A stretch of 64,000 nucleotides of DNA from an uncultured Eubacteriales bacterium (GCA_934467415.1 CAKSLQ010000002.1:124001-188000), one strand, 5' to 3'. Shown: positions 32,514 to 41,503, counted from the first letter of the stretch. Numbers and translations: made by a program. Notes: generated by a model not told the origin, from the letters alone.

Positions 32514-33373
32514 ATGTTTCTCCGTTTCTTGAAATATCTGCCGACCAGCGTGGCGGCCAGATTGATGAGGACGGTCAGGATCATGAGGATCGCCGCGATG
32601 GCGAACGCGACCTCAAACTCGCCCTCCTCCTTGGCGTAGACGTAGAGGGCGACGGTCAGCGTCGCGCCCGCGCTGCCGAGCCCGTCGAAGAAGCCGTACA
32701 GCGTGTGGGCAAAGCCCGCCGTGAACAGCAGCGCCGCACTCTCGCCGAGGATGCGGCCGACCGACAGGATGCAGCCGGTGATGACGCCGTCCACGCAGCC
32801 GGGCAGCACCACGGTGCGGATCACGCGCCACTTCCCCGCCCCGAGGCCGAACGCGCCCTCGCGATAGCTCTGCGGGACGGTCTTGAGGCTCTCCTCGGTG
32901 GTGCGCATGACGGTGGGCAGGTTCATGATGACCAGGGTCAGCGCGCCCGCAAGCAGCGAGGTCTTCATCGAGAAGAACTGGCAGAAGATCAGCATGCCGA
33001 CAAGGCCGTAGATGATGGACGGGATGCCGGACAGCGTCTCCGCCGCGTATTCGATGACGGCGACGAGCTTTTTGTTCTGCGCATACTCGGTGAGGTAGAT
33101 CGCCGCACCCACGCCGAGCGGCAGGATGATGCAGAGCGTCGCAATGACGATATAGACCGTGCTTAAAATATCGGGCAGGATGCCGATGCGCTCGGTGAGG
33201 TAGCTGGGCGCGGTGGAGAGCAGCTCCCAGGTGATGTTCGGCAGGCCGCGCACCAGCACATAGACGATGAGGAACAGGACGAGCGCACAGGTGAGGAGCG
33301 CCGACAGCCCCATCAGGGCGCGCATCGCGCCGATATACAGGCGGCGGCGAAGCGATAATCTGTTGTTTTTCAT
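32510..33373 (-). CDS. pstA: Phosphate ABC transporter permease PstA
   Basis: 287 residues, six membrane helices. The cytoplasmic EAA-like loop is visible as VPQSYREGAFGLGAGKWRVIRTVVLP. The N-terminal basic segment (NNRLSLRRRLY) points inward. It pairs with PstC; its gene starts one base after the pstC stop and overlaps pstB by 4 nt. Confidence 0.96.
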   Translation of the reverse strand: MKNNRLSLRRRLYIGAMRALMGLSALLTCALVLFLIVYVLVRGLPNITWELLSTAPSYLTERIGILPDILSTVYIVIATLCIILPLGVGAAIYLTEYAQNKKLVAVIEYAAETLSGIPSIIYGLVGMLIFCQFFSMKTSLLAGALTLVIMNLPTVMRTTEESLKTVPQSYREGAFGLGAGKWRVIRTVVLPGCVDGVITGCILSVGRILGESAALLFTAGFAHTLYGFFDGLGSAGATLTVALYVYAKEEGEFEVAFAIAAILMILTVLINLAATLVGRYFKKRRNI

Positions 33374-33374
33374 G

Positions 33375-34244
33375 TCAATGCTCCTTATCGCGCTTCAAGA
33401 AGAAATTGAGTGTGGCGTTGATCAGCATGATGAACAGGAACAGCACCAGCGCGATCGAGAACAGCGCCTGCCGCTGAAGTCCGCTCGAATAGGACATCTC
33501 ACTGGCAACCGCCGTGGTGAGAAAGCGGACGCTCTGAAAGAGCGAATCCGGCATGTTCGGCACGTTGCCGGACACCATCATCACCGCCATTGCCTCGCCG
33601 ATGGCGCGGCCGACGCCGAGGACAACCGCCGCGGCGATGCCGCTCTTTGCAGCGGGCACCGACACACGGAAGTAGGTCTCCACCGGCGTTGCACCGAGCG
33701 CCAGCGACGCGTCCTCATACTCGCGCGGCACGGCTTCCAGCGAAGTGAGCGAGACCTTGATGATGGAGGGCAGGATCATGATGGCCAGCACAATGATCGC
33801 ACAGAGGAGGCTGGCGCCGTCCGGGATGTCAAACGCCTTTCGGATGGCCGGGACAAGCACGAGCATACCGACAAGGCCGTAGACCACCGACGGAATGCCC
33901 GCAAGCAGGCTGACCGCGCCCTCGACGACCGCGCGCACACGCGGCTTTGCCGCCTTGGCAAGCCAGACGGCGGTGAAAAAGCCGATCGGCACGCCGATGA
34001 GGATGGCGCCCGCCGTGCCGTAGATGCTGGTGAGGATGAACGGCAGAATGCCGTATTTCGGCTCTGCCGCGGTGGACGCCCATTCCCGGCCGAAGAGAAA
34101 TTTCGCAAGCCCGATCTCGCGGATGGCGGGGATGCCCGCGATCACGAGGTAGACCGTGATGAGCAGGACGCACCCGACCGTAACGAGGCCGAGGACAAGG
34201 AAAATGCCGTGAATGACATTCTCAAGAATCTTTCTGTTTTTCAT
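33375..34244 (-). CDS. pstC: Phosphate ABC transporter permease PstC
   Basis: 289 residues, six membrane helices, with the EAA-like loop VPREYEDASLALGATPVETYFRV. I start it at the ATG behind AAAGGCG; the frame extends upstream into the spacer and pstS without a ribosome site. The 88-nt spacer after pstS holds a strong hairpin, probably tuning expression relative to PstS. Confidence 0.95.
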   Translation of the reverse strand: MKNRKILENVIHGIFLVLGLVTVGCVLLITVYLVIAGIPAIREIGLAKFLFGREWASTAAEPKYGILPFILTSIYGTAGAILIGVPIGFFTAVWLAKAAKPRVRAVVEGAVSLLAGIPSVVYGLVGMLVLVPAIRKAFDIPDGASLLCAIIVLAIMILPSIIKVSLTSLEAVPREYEDASLALGATPVETYFRVSVPAAKSGIAAAVVLGVGRAIGEAMAVMMVSGNVPNMPDSLFQSVRFLTTAVASEMSYSSGLQRQALFSIALVLFLFIMLINATLNFFLKRDKEH

Positions 34245-34270
34245 GTTACACGCCTTTCTGCATGGGGAAA

Positions 34271-34298
34271 GGCGAACCCCGCCAAAATGGGGTTCGCC
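34271..34298 (-). terminator. Hairpin between pstS and pstC
   Basis: A 10-bp stem GGCGAACCCC/GGGGTTCGCC with an 8-nt loop, followed only by TTT. More likely a partial terminator or mRNA stabiliser than a full stop, giving excess PstS. Confidence 0.65.
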
Positions 34299-34332
34299 GT
34301 CCTCGGGGGAAGACTTAGGATGAAAGTTTCGG

Positions 34333-35139
34333 TTAGTGGATTGCGACCGCGCCCGCCTTGGCGATGAGCGGTGCAGCCTCGCTCGAGGTTGCGTAGTCGA
34401 AGAACTTCTGTGCCGCATCCGAGAGTTTCGTGCCGGTCTTGGTGACCAGGACGAACGGACGCTGGATGACATAGCTGCCGTCCTTGACGGTATCCTCGGT
34501 GGGGGTCACGCCGCCGACCTTCAACGCCTTGACGCTGTCCTTGATGGATGCAAGCGATGCATAGCCGATGGCGTTCGGGTTGCCGGCAACCGTGGTGATG
34601 ACATCACCCGTGCTGGTCAGCTCCTGGCGATATTTGCAGGCGTCCTTCGTGTCCGTGATCGACTCGAAGCCGTCGCGCGTACCGCTGCCCGCCTCGCGGC
34701 CGATGAGGACGATCTCGCCGTCCGCGCCGCCGACATCCTTCCAGTTGGTGATCTCGCCGGTGTAGATCTTGGCGATCGTCGCGGTGTCGAGGTCGTCAAC
34801 CGGGTTTGCAGGGTTGACGATGATGGCGATACCGTCGAGGGCCAGCACCGTCTCGGTGAGGCCGCTCTGCTTCTCGGCGTCCTTCAGCGCACGGCTGGAA
34901 AGACCGATGTCACAGCGCCCCTCGGAAACGGCCGTGATGCCCGAGCCGGAGCCGGTGGGGTTGTAAGTAAAGGTGATACCCTTGTGGTCAGCCTGGAACT
35001 GCTCGCCCAGCGCGCCGATGACCTTCTGCATCGAGGTGGAACCGTCGGTCGAAACCGTGCCGCTCTCGCTCTTGCCGCAGGAGGCGAGAACCGTCAGCGC
35101 AAGCAGCGCTGCAAGTGCAATACTGAGAATCTTTTTCAT
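34333..35139 (-). CDS. pstS: Phosphate-binding lipoprotein PstS
   Basis: 268 residues. Lipoprotein signal peptide with lipobox LASC, then the periplasmic-binding fold. Phosphate-binding blocks are visible: STDGSTSMQKVIGALG, NPTGSGSGI and GREAGSGTRDGFE. It captures phosphate outside the cell and delivers it to PstCA. The start ATG has AAAGGAG 11 nt upstream. First gene of the operon. Confidence 0.97.
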   Translation of the reverse strand: MKKILSIALAALLALTVLASCGKSESGTVSTDGSTSMQKVIGALGEQFQADHKGITFTYNPTGSGSGITAVSEGRCDIGLSSRALKDAEKQSGLTETVLALDGIAIIVNPANPVDDLDTATIAKIYTGEITNWKDVGGADGEIVLIGREAGSGTRDGFESITDTKDACKYRQELTSTGDVITTVAGNPNAIGYASLASIKDSVKALKVGGVTPTEDTVKDGSYVIQRPFVLVTKTGTKLSDAAQKFFDYATSSEAAPLIAKAGAVAIH

Positions 35140-35186
35140 TGTTTTCAATCTCCTTTGTTGTTTCCTTTTCGTTGCTACGCCTACAT

Positions 35187-35240
35187 AATATATCCCGAAT
35201 GTAAAATGCAAAACCGCAGCATTGTAAAATCGGTGTAAAA
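35187..35240 (-). promoter_or_regulatory. Pho-box-like repeats and -10 of the pst operon
   Basis: Three copies of TTTTACA on the minus strand (35240-35234, 35229-35223, 35206-35200). The first two are 11 bp apart, the phase of PhoP/PhoB boxes; the third lies 23 bp further. A -10 TATATT (35192-35187) follows, without a good -35, as expected for an activator-dependent promoter. Confidence 0.72.
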
Positions 35241-35258
35241 TGAGCAATCGAAAACCGA

Positions 35259-35290
35259 AAACAAAAAAGATGCCCGGAGGCATCTTCTTT
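35259..35290 (-). terminator. Terminator copy 1, upstream of the pst promoter
   Basis: AAGATGCC/GGCATCTT stem with CGGA loop; 28 nt identical to the GH43-gene terminator on the other side of the repeat. Confidence 0.75.
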
Positions 35291-35322
35291 CAGTGTGATG
35301 ACAAAGTCCGGTTATCTTTTTC

Positions 35323-35481
35323 AGCCCCCTCGGTGAGGGACGGCGTGCGAGACGCATAGCGTCTCGCGGAGTTTTCCCGATGGGAAAACATCCTCCACCG
35401 ACAGGTGACTGGGGGAGTTTTTACAAAAGAGCAAAACTCCTTCCACCGCTGACGCGGTCCCCCTCCCTCAATGAGGGAGGT
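35323..35481. repeat. MITE-like element with GAGGG terminal inverted repeats
   Basis: About 159 bp running from AGCCCCCTCGGTGAGGGA to TCCCTCAATGAGGGAGGT, with several internal stems and the words GACTGGGGGAGTTTT and CAAAACTCCTTCC. It resembles the element near 49.4 kb in inverse orientation. No ORF. With the flanking terminators it fills the 430-bp gap upstream of pstS. Confidence 0.78.
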
Positions 35482-35524
35482 AAAAGATAGCGCGGCTGCA
35501 CAGATGAATGTCAGATTTGTCAGC

Positions 35525-35556
35525 AAACAAAAAAGATGCCCGGAGGCATCTTTTTT
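35525..35556 (-). terminator. Terminator of the GH43 gene (copy 2)
   Basis: Same AAGATGCC/GGCATCTT stem, CGGA loop and T6 on the minus strand, 16 nt past the stop. Confidence 0.85.
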
Positions 35557-35571
35557 GTAAAAGGACGCGCG

Positions 35572-38500
35572 TTATTTCGGAACCGCGAAGGTCTTCATCA
35601 CGGGGCCGATCAGACTGTAGTACCATGTGCCGTCCACCTTGGTGCAGTTCTGCACGGCGTAGACATAGGTCGTGCCCCTGACCGCCGTTTCGTCCGCAAA
35701 GCTCGTCTCGGTGGTGTAGCCGAGCGTCTCCCAGGTCTTTTCATCCGGGAGCTTGCGGAAGATCTTGTACTTCGTGACGGTCTGTGCCGCATTCCAGCTG
35801 AACCGCACCGCGCCGTCTGTGTAGGCGATCGACTTGATCGGGATTGCGGGCGCCGGGGCGGGTTTGCTCACCGCCGCGGAATGCACGCCGTACACGATGA
35901 CCACGCCGGACTTCGTGTAGGCACGCGCCTTGTAGAAATAAGTCGTGCCGATCTCGACCGCCGCGTCCACATAGGAGGTCTCGCGCGTGACCTTGAGCGG
36001 CTTGAAGCTTGTGCCGTCGGTGCTGCGATAGAACTTGTAGCCGTATGCGCCGTCCACCGCCGTGACCGTGAGCAGGAGGCCGTTTGCGTCATTGTCCACC
36101 CGCAGCGTCGGCGCGGCGGGCTGCTTCGTCGTGATGGTCTGCACCACGGGGCCGATCGCGCTGTAGCAGTAGACGTCGCCGACCTTCGTCCAGTCCTGCA
36201 CCGCATAGGTGTAGGTCTTGCCCGCGACGGCCGTTGTATCGGTATAGGACGTGACCGCAGGGTCTTTGACAAAGGCCAGCGTCTCCCATGCGCCGCTGCC
36301 CGTCTTGCGAAACAGCTTGTACTGCTTCGCCGTTTCACTGGCCGTCCAGCGGAGGCCGACCTCGTTTCCGTCATAGTACAGCGAGGTCATTTTGACCGAC
36401 GGCGGGATCGCCTTGACTTCTTCGGTCGCCTCCGAGGCAAAGCTCGTCAGCGTGCCGTTTGCGGTATTGTTATAGGCTTTGTCGAGGTAGGCCTTCACCT
36501 TGTAGGTGTAGGTCGTGCCGATCTTGCAGGTCGTGTCGGTATAGGTCGTCGATTTGGTAGTGGCGATCTGCGTATAGCCGCCGCCCGCCGCGCGGAAAAT
36601 CTTATACCCGGTCGCGCCGGAGACGGTCGGCGTGATGGTCAGCGTGATGCCGCCCTCGGGGTTGCTCGCCGCCGCGACCGTGGGCGTCGCCACCTGCTTC
36701 ACCACAGTTTCCGCACCGCAGAGACAGCAGGATTTCACGAGCTTGATATACCCGCCCGTCACTTTCAGGGTCAGCGGCGAATACCCGTGGTCACCGCTTG
36801 CATGGTGATGCGCCGTTTTGACATAGCCTTTCTGCTGGCCGCCGTCCGACGCGGGCGTGCCGAAGCTCGGATAGCTGTAGGACGCGCCGAACAGGGTCTT
36901 CGTCGTGAAGTCAAACTTCTTGACATACATGTTGCGCTGCTTCCACCAGGAGGAATTGGCGGCAATATTCAGCGTGTTGTTGGCATGATAGTACATCCAC
37001 CACTCGCCGTTTGCATCCTTGACAAAGCTGCCGTGGCCGGGGCCATACATGCCGTTCCCCGACTCGAAGACGGGTGTCGTGCTCTTGTACCAGTTGGCCT
37101 TGACCAGCGGGTTCGCGCCCTTTTTCAGCGTGAGCGCGCCGTAGCAATAATAGCGGCACCAGCTGCCCGACGCCGAATAAATCAGGTGCGTGACGCCGCC
37201 GTTTTGCAGGATCTGCGGCCCTTCGTTGATGGTAGGCAGGTGCTCGCTGCTGCCACGCTTCTCCCAGTCGTACTCCGGCGCGGAAAGCAGCACGCGGCTG
37301 CCCGTGACCGCAGAGGGAGACGTCATCTTCTGGATATAGAGGTTCTGCGCGACGTTATCGGTGCCTTCCCAGCCCGACCAGATGCAGTACACCCCCTTGT
37401 AGCTGCCGCTCGTGATGCGCAGGATCGTGCCGTCGATCGCCCAGCGGTCGCCGTCTGTCTCAATCTCGCCGACCATCTCGTAGTTGCTGAGCGCGTTGTC
37501 CGGTTCGGTCGCGCGCAGGACAAACATACGGTGATCCGGATTCTCTTTAATACCGCTGTCCGCACAGAAATAGATATACCAGCCCGCGTATTTTGCGCCG
37601 AAGTCGGACGCCTCGATATAGTGCAGCTCGGGCGCCCAGTAGTTATGCTTGGCGTTTTCGATGTCGGTCATCTGCGGCGTAAAGACGGTGCGCGACCGCT
37701 CGCCTATCTCGCCGAGCGGCACGCTGCCGCTCGCGGCGATCCGGATCCCGCCGCTGCCGACATAGCAGAAATAGTAAACACCGCCGCGCTCCACGACATA
37801 AGGATCGGGACGGCGCTCCAGAATCTTGTTGTCAAAGCGGGCATGCGCAAACGCGCTATCCGAAAAGCTCTGCGAGCCCGTGCGGTAGACCGGAAAGTCG
37901 ACGATCTTATCCGCTGTGAGCACGGACGGCTTGTATTCCAGCAGCGTTGCGCCGACCGTGCCGCCGCCATCCACATTGCCGCCGAAGCTGCCGCCCGTAA
38001 CGGAGACCGTAGCCGTACCGTATATCTGCGGCAGGCCGGCCGCGCCGAGTTCATTCACCTTGTTCTTTCCGAGTTTGAAGCCCTTCCTGAAGCTGCCGCC
38101 CGCCAGGCGCACCATCATATTGCCGCTGTACTTCGCCGTCGTCGTCAGAGACGCCGCCGGGAGCGTACCGTAGTTGCGGAAGGCATAAACCGTCTCTTCA
38201 AACACGGGGCTGCCCGCCGTGCCGAGGTAGACGCGCCCCGTGTGCACATTCATGCCCGAGGCGCTGACCACTCCGTTGAACGTGCCGCCCGAGATGCGCA
38301 CGGTCACGTCGCCGCTGAGCTTTCCGAAGGCGGAAGTCTTGACGGTGCGGCGGTTGCCTCCCATCACATCATGCCAGGTGCCGCTGCGGATACAGACCGT
38401 GAAGTCCGCGGCGCTGCTGCCCGCGGCAAGCGTTGCCGGATTGTTGTAGCCGCCGATGACCGACGGATACTTGAAGTCGGACAATCCCGTCCCGTTTGTC

Positions 38501-38967
38501 ACCGCCACGCCCGTACCGAACGAAAGGCTGTGAAACCGGCCGGAGAAGACGAGCCCGCTCTTTTCGATGCGCAGGTTCATCCGCTCAAAAACGGTATCGT
38601 TGGCAAACGCCATGTTGCCCGAGATCACGAGCACCGCGCCGCTCTCCCGATAGTCCGTCGTGCCGCGCACCGAGGTGTAGACCACCGTGCCGCCCGCGTC
38701 CGCCGGGGCAAAGCCGCTCGCGATCTTCACCTCGCCGCAGATGACGATCGTGCCGCCCGCCGTCATCTTGCTGTACGCCTTGCCGAGCGTCTTCAGCGGC
38801 GCGGCGGCGCTTGTGCCCTCGTTCGCGTCTGCGCCGCTTGTATTGCTGACGTAGAAAACATCGGTGCTGCCCGGCGCAAAGCCGCCGTTTTCGGCAGAAG
38901 CGCCGATACAGAAAAAGCAGGAGACGATCAAAAGCAGAATGCAGATATACATGCGCGTGTGTTTCAT
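35572..38967 (-). CDS. Secreted GH43-type glycoside hydrolase with FnIII-like repeats
   Basis: 1131 residues with a signal peptide (1-25). Residues ~30-350 look like a right-handed beta-helix (repeated SGGTFNG, AGGSFRKG, TGGSFGG turns). A five-bladed propeller of GH43 type follows (~380-720): RPDPYV (D388, base), WAIDGTIL (D512) and INEGPQIL (E582, acid), plus YWAPELHYI and MYGPGHGSFVK. About four fibronectin-III-like repeats (~755-1131) finish it (YKIFRAAGG, YKLFRKTG, YKFYRSTDG, YKIFRKLP). No sortase or SLH anchor is seen. It would cut arabinan- or xylan-type side chains outside the cell. Single gene with its own promoter and inverted repeat. Confidence 0.9.
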   Translation of the reverse strand: MKHTRMYICILLLIVSCFFCIGASAENGGFAPGSTDVFYVSNTSGADANEGTSAAAPLKTLGKAYSKMTAGGTIVICGEVKIASGFAPADAGGTVVYTSVRGTTDYRESGAVLVISGNMAFANDTVFERMNLRIEKSGLVFSGRFHSLSFGTGVAVTNGTGLSDFKYPSVIGGYNNPATLAAGSSAADFTVCIRSGTWHDVMGGNRRTVKTSAFGKLSGDVTVRISGGTFNGVVSASGMNVHTGRVYLGTAGSPVFEETVYAFRNYGTLPAASLTTTAKYSGNMMVRLAGGSFRKGFKLGKNKVNELGAAGLPQIYGTATVSVTGGSFGGNVDGGGTVGATLLEYKPSVLTADKIVDFPVYRTGSQSFSDSAFAHARFDNKILERRPDPYVVERGGVYYFCYVGSGGIRIAASGSVPLGEIGERSRTVFTPQMTDIENAKHNYWAPELHYIEASDFGAKYAGWYIYFCADSGIKENPDHRMFVLRATEPDNALSNYEMVGEIETDGDRWAIDGTILRITSGSYKGVYCIWSGWEGTDNVAQNLYIQKMTSPSAVTGSRVLLSAPEYDWEKRGSSEHLPTINEGPQILQNGGVTHLIYSASGSWCRYYCYGALTLKKGANPLVKANWYKSTTPVFESGNGMYGPGHGSFVKDANGEWWMYYHANNTLNIAANSSWWKQRNMYVKKFDFTTKTLFGASYSYPSFGTPASDGGQQKGYVKTAHHHASGDHGYSPLTLKVTGGYIKLVKSCCLCGAETVVKQVATPTVAAASNPEGGITLTITPTVSGATGYKIFRAAGGGYTQIATTKSTTYTDTTCKIGTTYTYKVKAYLDKAYNNTANGTLTSFASEATEEVKAIPPSVKMTSLYYDGNEVGLRWTASETAKQYKLFRKTGSGAWETLAFVKDPAVTSYTDTTAVAGKTYTYAVQDWTKVGDVYCYSAIGPVVQTITTKQPAAPTLRVDNDANGLLLTVTAVDGAYGYKFYRSTDGTSFKPLKVTRETSYVDAAVEIGTTYFYKARAYTKSGVVIVYGVHSAAVSKPAPAPAIPIKSIAYTDGAVRFSWNAAQTVTKYKIFRKLPDEKTWETLGYTTETSFADETAVRGTTYVYAVQNCTKVDGTWYYSLIGPVMKTFAVPK

Positions 38968-38992
38968 AACTTTCCCCCGTTTTCATATGTTT

Positions 38993-39031
38993 TGAACAAA
39001 AATTCATATTAAAATTTCTAATTTTTGTTCA
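38993..39031 (-). promoter_or_regulatory. Inverted repeat at the GH43 transcript start
   Basis: Perfect 12-bp arms TGAACAAAAATT/AATTTTTGTTCA, 15 nt apart, spanning about +1 to +39. Operator for a local regulator, or a 5' hairpin protecting the mRNA. Confidence 0.6.
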
Positions 39032-39038
39032 TGTTTTC

Positions 39039-39067
39039 ATTTTATCACAAAGCAAAGTGAAAATCAA
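39039..39067 (-). promoter_or_regulatory. Sigma-A promoter of the GH43 gene
   Basis: TTGATT-17-TAAAAT on the minus strand. Confidence 0.7.
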
Positions 39068-39240
39068 GTCCACAGACATGTAAAAAATGACTGTGTTCCC
39101 GTCAAATATATTGCATCTGTCGGCCGGACAAACTTCCCACATTTTCTTTCGTTTTTTTCTTCCCTTTTGCCGCGCAATGTACTATAATGTAGACAAGACG
39201 TGTCCGCATCGGCGGACGCCGAAGAAAGCACAGGTTACCC

Positions 39241-39771
39241 ATGAAAGCCCGCACACAAGCCTTACATCTGCTGCACCGCTACGGCGGCGCCATTCTGTCT
39301 GCCGCCGCGGTCTGCGCGCAGAAAAACTATATTCAGCACGGCACGACCAGCGTCTATCTGCACTGTCTGAACGTTGCCTATGTCAGTCTGCGCCTCGCGC
39401 TCTTTTTCCGCCTGCGCCTGAGCTACCGTGCGCTGGTGCGCGGCGCGCTGCTGCACGACTATTTTCTCTACGACTGGCATGTGCCGAGCGAGACGCACCG
39501 CGGCCACGGCTTTACCCATGCGCGCACCGCGCTGCACAACGCCTCGCGCGATTTTACGCTGGACGCCGTGGAACGCGACGTGATCGAGCGGCACATGTTC
39601 CCGCTCAACCCCGTGCCGCCGCGCTATCGCGAGAGCGTGCTGGTCTGCCTTGCCGACAAAATCTGCGCCATCGGCGAGACGCTGCATCTGCCCGCGCCTG
39701 CGGCGCTTGCGCAGCCCCTTCCCGGGGGCACTGCCGCAAAGCCCCGAAAAGGAGGATATGAATCATCATGA
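39241..39771 (+). CDS. HD-domain phosphohydrolase
   Basis: 176 residues. The metal-binding HD pair is in ALLHDYFLYDW, with further His (GHGFTHAR; ERHMFPL) and a late Asp (LADKICA) completing the HD pattern. Such proteins hydrolyse phosphoester bonds in nucleotides or other small molecules. A TATAAT box is at 39183-39188 with a weak -35. The gene overlaps the next by 4 nt, placing it in a membrane-lipid operon. The substrate is unknown. Confidence 0.85.
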   Translation: MKARTQALHLLHRYGGAILSAAAVCAQKNYIQHGTTSVYLHCLNVAYVSLRLALFFRLRLSYRALVRGALLHDYFLYDWHVPSETHRGHGFTHARTALHNASRDFTLDAVERDVIERHMFPLNPVPPRYRESVLVCLADKICAIGETLHLPAPAALAQPLPGGTAAKPRKGGYESS

Positions 39772-40874
39772 AAGTTCTGGTTCTGAGCTGTAATACGGGC
39801 GAGGGCCACAACAGCGCCGCCCGCGCCGTGCGCGAGGAATTCTGCCGCCGCGGCACCTCCTGCGACATGGCAGACGCGCTCGGCATTGTCGGCGCGCCGA
39901 ACTCGCGCGCCGCCTCCGCCACCTACGGCTCGATCATCACACACACGCCGCGCCTGTTCGGCGCGATCTACCGCGTGGGTGAGCTGTATAATTCGACCGG
40001 CATCCAGTCCCCGGTCTACTACGTCAATGCCGCACACGCCAAAAAGCTCGGCGCATTCATTGAGGCGGGCGGCTACACGCACGTCGTCGCCACGCACCTC
40101 TTTCCGCTGGAGACGCTGACGCGGATGCGCCGCGCGGGTACGCTGCATGTCCCCGCCTATGGTGTGCTGACCGACTACACACGCATTCCGTTCTGGGATG
40201 AGACCGACCTTGACGCCTGGTTTCTCCCGCACGCGGAGGTCAAGACCGACTGCATCCGCGCCGGTATGCCGTCCGAACGGCTCTATGTAACCGGGCTGCC
40301 GGTATCGGCGCGCTTTGCCGTGCCGATGACAAAAGCCGAGGCGCGCACGGCGCTCGGCCTTGCCGCCGATGTGCGAAGCATCCTCATCATGACCGGCGGC
40401 GTCGGCTGCGGCAATGCACCGCAGCTTGTCGCCGCGCTGCTCCGCGAGCTCCCCGCCGACGTGCGGCTGACCGTCCTTGCGGGGCGCAACGCCGAGATGA
40501 AGTGCGAGCTGGACAGGCTCTACGGTGAAAGCGGCCGCGTCACCGCCCTGCCGTTCACCGACCGCGTCGATCTCTGGATGCACGCCTCCGACATCGTCAT
40601 CACCAAGCCGGGCGGCATCTCGACCACCGAGGCGGCCGCCAGCCGCACCCCGCTGATCCACACAGAGGCGATCCCCGGCTGCGAGACCAAAAACGCCGAG
40701 CTGTTTGAGCGGCTCGGCATGTCGATGTGGGCCAAGAGTGAAAATGACGCGGCGCGCTGCGCCGTTCTGCTGCTTGCCGACCCCGACCGTGCGGCGCGCA
40801 TGACCGCGGCGCAGGCGGCGGGCATCGACCCGCACGGCGCGGCCAACGTCGCGGATCTTATGGAGCGCTTATGA
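39768..40874 (+). CDS. Diacylglycerol glycosyltransferase, MGDG synthase/UgtP type
   Basis: 368 residues, GT-B fold of family GT28. The N-terminal block is VLVLSCNTGEGHNSAARAV, as in UgtP and MGDG synthases. A donor-binding region in the C-terminal half includes MTGGVGCGN and DIVITKPGGISTTEAAA. It transfers glucose or galactose to diacylglycerol on the inner membrane face, giving glycolipids and lipoteichoic acid anchors. It overlaps both neighbours by 4 nt. Confidence 0.92.
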   Translation: MKVLVLSCNTGEGHNSAARAVREEFCRRGTSCDMADALGIVGAPNSRAASATYGSIITHTPRLFGAIYRVGELYNSTGIQSPVYYVNAAHAKKLGAFIEAGGYTHVVATHLFPLETLTRMRRAGTLHVPAYGVLTDYTRIPFWDETDLDAWFLPHAEVKTDCIRAGMPSERLYVTGLPVSARFAVPMTKAEARTALGLAADVRSILIMTGGVGCGNAPQLVAALLRELPADVRLTVLAGRNAEMKCELDRLYGESGRVTALPFTDRVDLWMHASDIVITKPGGISTTEAAASRTPLIHTEAIPGCETKNAELFERLGMSMWAKSENDAARCAVLLLADPDRAARMTAAQAAGIDPHGAANVADLMERL

Positions 40875-41503
40875 AAGATTTTGCAACCGTACTGTTTTAC
40901 ATTGCGCTCGGCTTTCTGTCCGGCAGCATCTTCTACTGCCGCCTTTTGCCGATGCTGCTGATGCACCGGGATGTCTGCGCCCTCTCCCCTGACAAAAACC
41001 CCGGTGCGGCCAACGTCTTTGTCCACTGCGGCGTGCCGATGGGGCTGCTCTGTCTTGCGCTGGACATGGCAAAGGGCGCGCTTCCCGTAGTGCTTGCGCT
41101 GCGCGTCATAGACCCCGCGCGGCTCGCCTTTGCCGCCGTGATGGCCGCGCCCGTCCTCGGACATGCGCTCGGTGTGCTGAACGGCGGACACGGCGGCAAG
41201 TGCATCGCCGTGATCTTCGGTGTGCTGATCGCGCTGCTCGGCTTCACGCCGCTCGGCTTTGTGCTGGCGGGCATCTACATTCTCCTCGCCGGTATTCTCC
41301 GTGTGCGGCCGAACGGCAAATGCAGCGTTCTGACCTTTTTGCTGTTCGCCCTCTGCGCGCTCGGCATGGGAATCGTTTCGGGGCAATATGCCGTCACACT
41401 CGGCGCGGTGACAATCTCCGCCGTCTCGATCGTCTGCCATATGAAGTCTGCCGCCGCTCTGCACGCCGCGGAAGAAGCGCAAACCGAGACGCAGGACGCA
41501 TAA
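40871..41503 (+). CDS. Glycerol-3-phosphate acyltransferase, PlsY family (divergent)
   Basis: 210 residues with about five membrane helices. PlsY motifs are recognisable: GSIFYCRLL, NPGAANVFVHCG, and GHALGVLNGGHGGKCIAV in place of the usual GHxFP..FKGGKG. PlsY uses acyl-phosphate to acylate glycerol-3-phosphate, the first step of phospholipid synthesis. The changed third motif makes it a possible second copy or variant. Its place after a glycolipid synthase fits lipid metabolism. Confidence 0.82.
   Translation: MKDFATVLFYIALGFLSGSIFYCRLLPMLLMHRDVCALSPDKNPGAANVFVHCGVPMGLLCLALDMAKGALPVVLALRVIDPARLAFAAVMAAPVLGHALGVLNGGHGGKCIAVIFGVLIALLGFTPLGFVLAGIYILLAGILRVRPNGKCSVLTFLLFALCALGMGIVSGQYAVTLGAVTISAVSIVCHMKSAAALHAAEEAQTETQDA

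Noticed and set aside
35536..39012. 1158-residue + strand frame opposite the GH43 gene, and similar long antisense frames at 3013-4581, 14305-16659 and 47370-49436
   Set aside because: They mirror real genes on the other strand, are rich in Arg/Ala/His, and lack family motifs and ribosome sites. They result from high GC at codon position 3.
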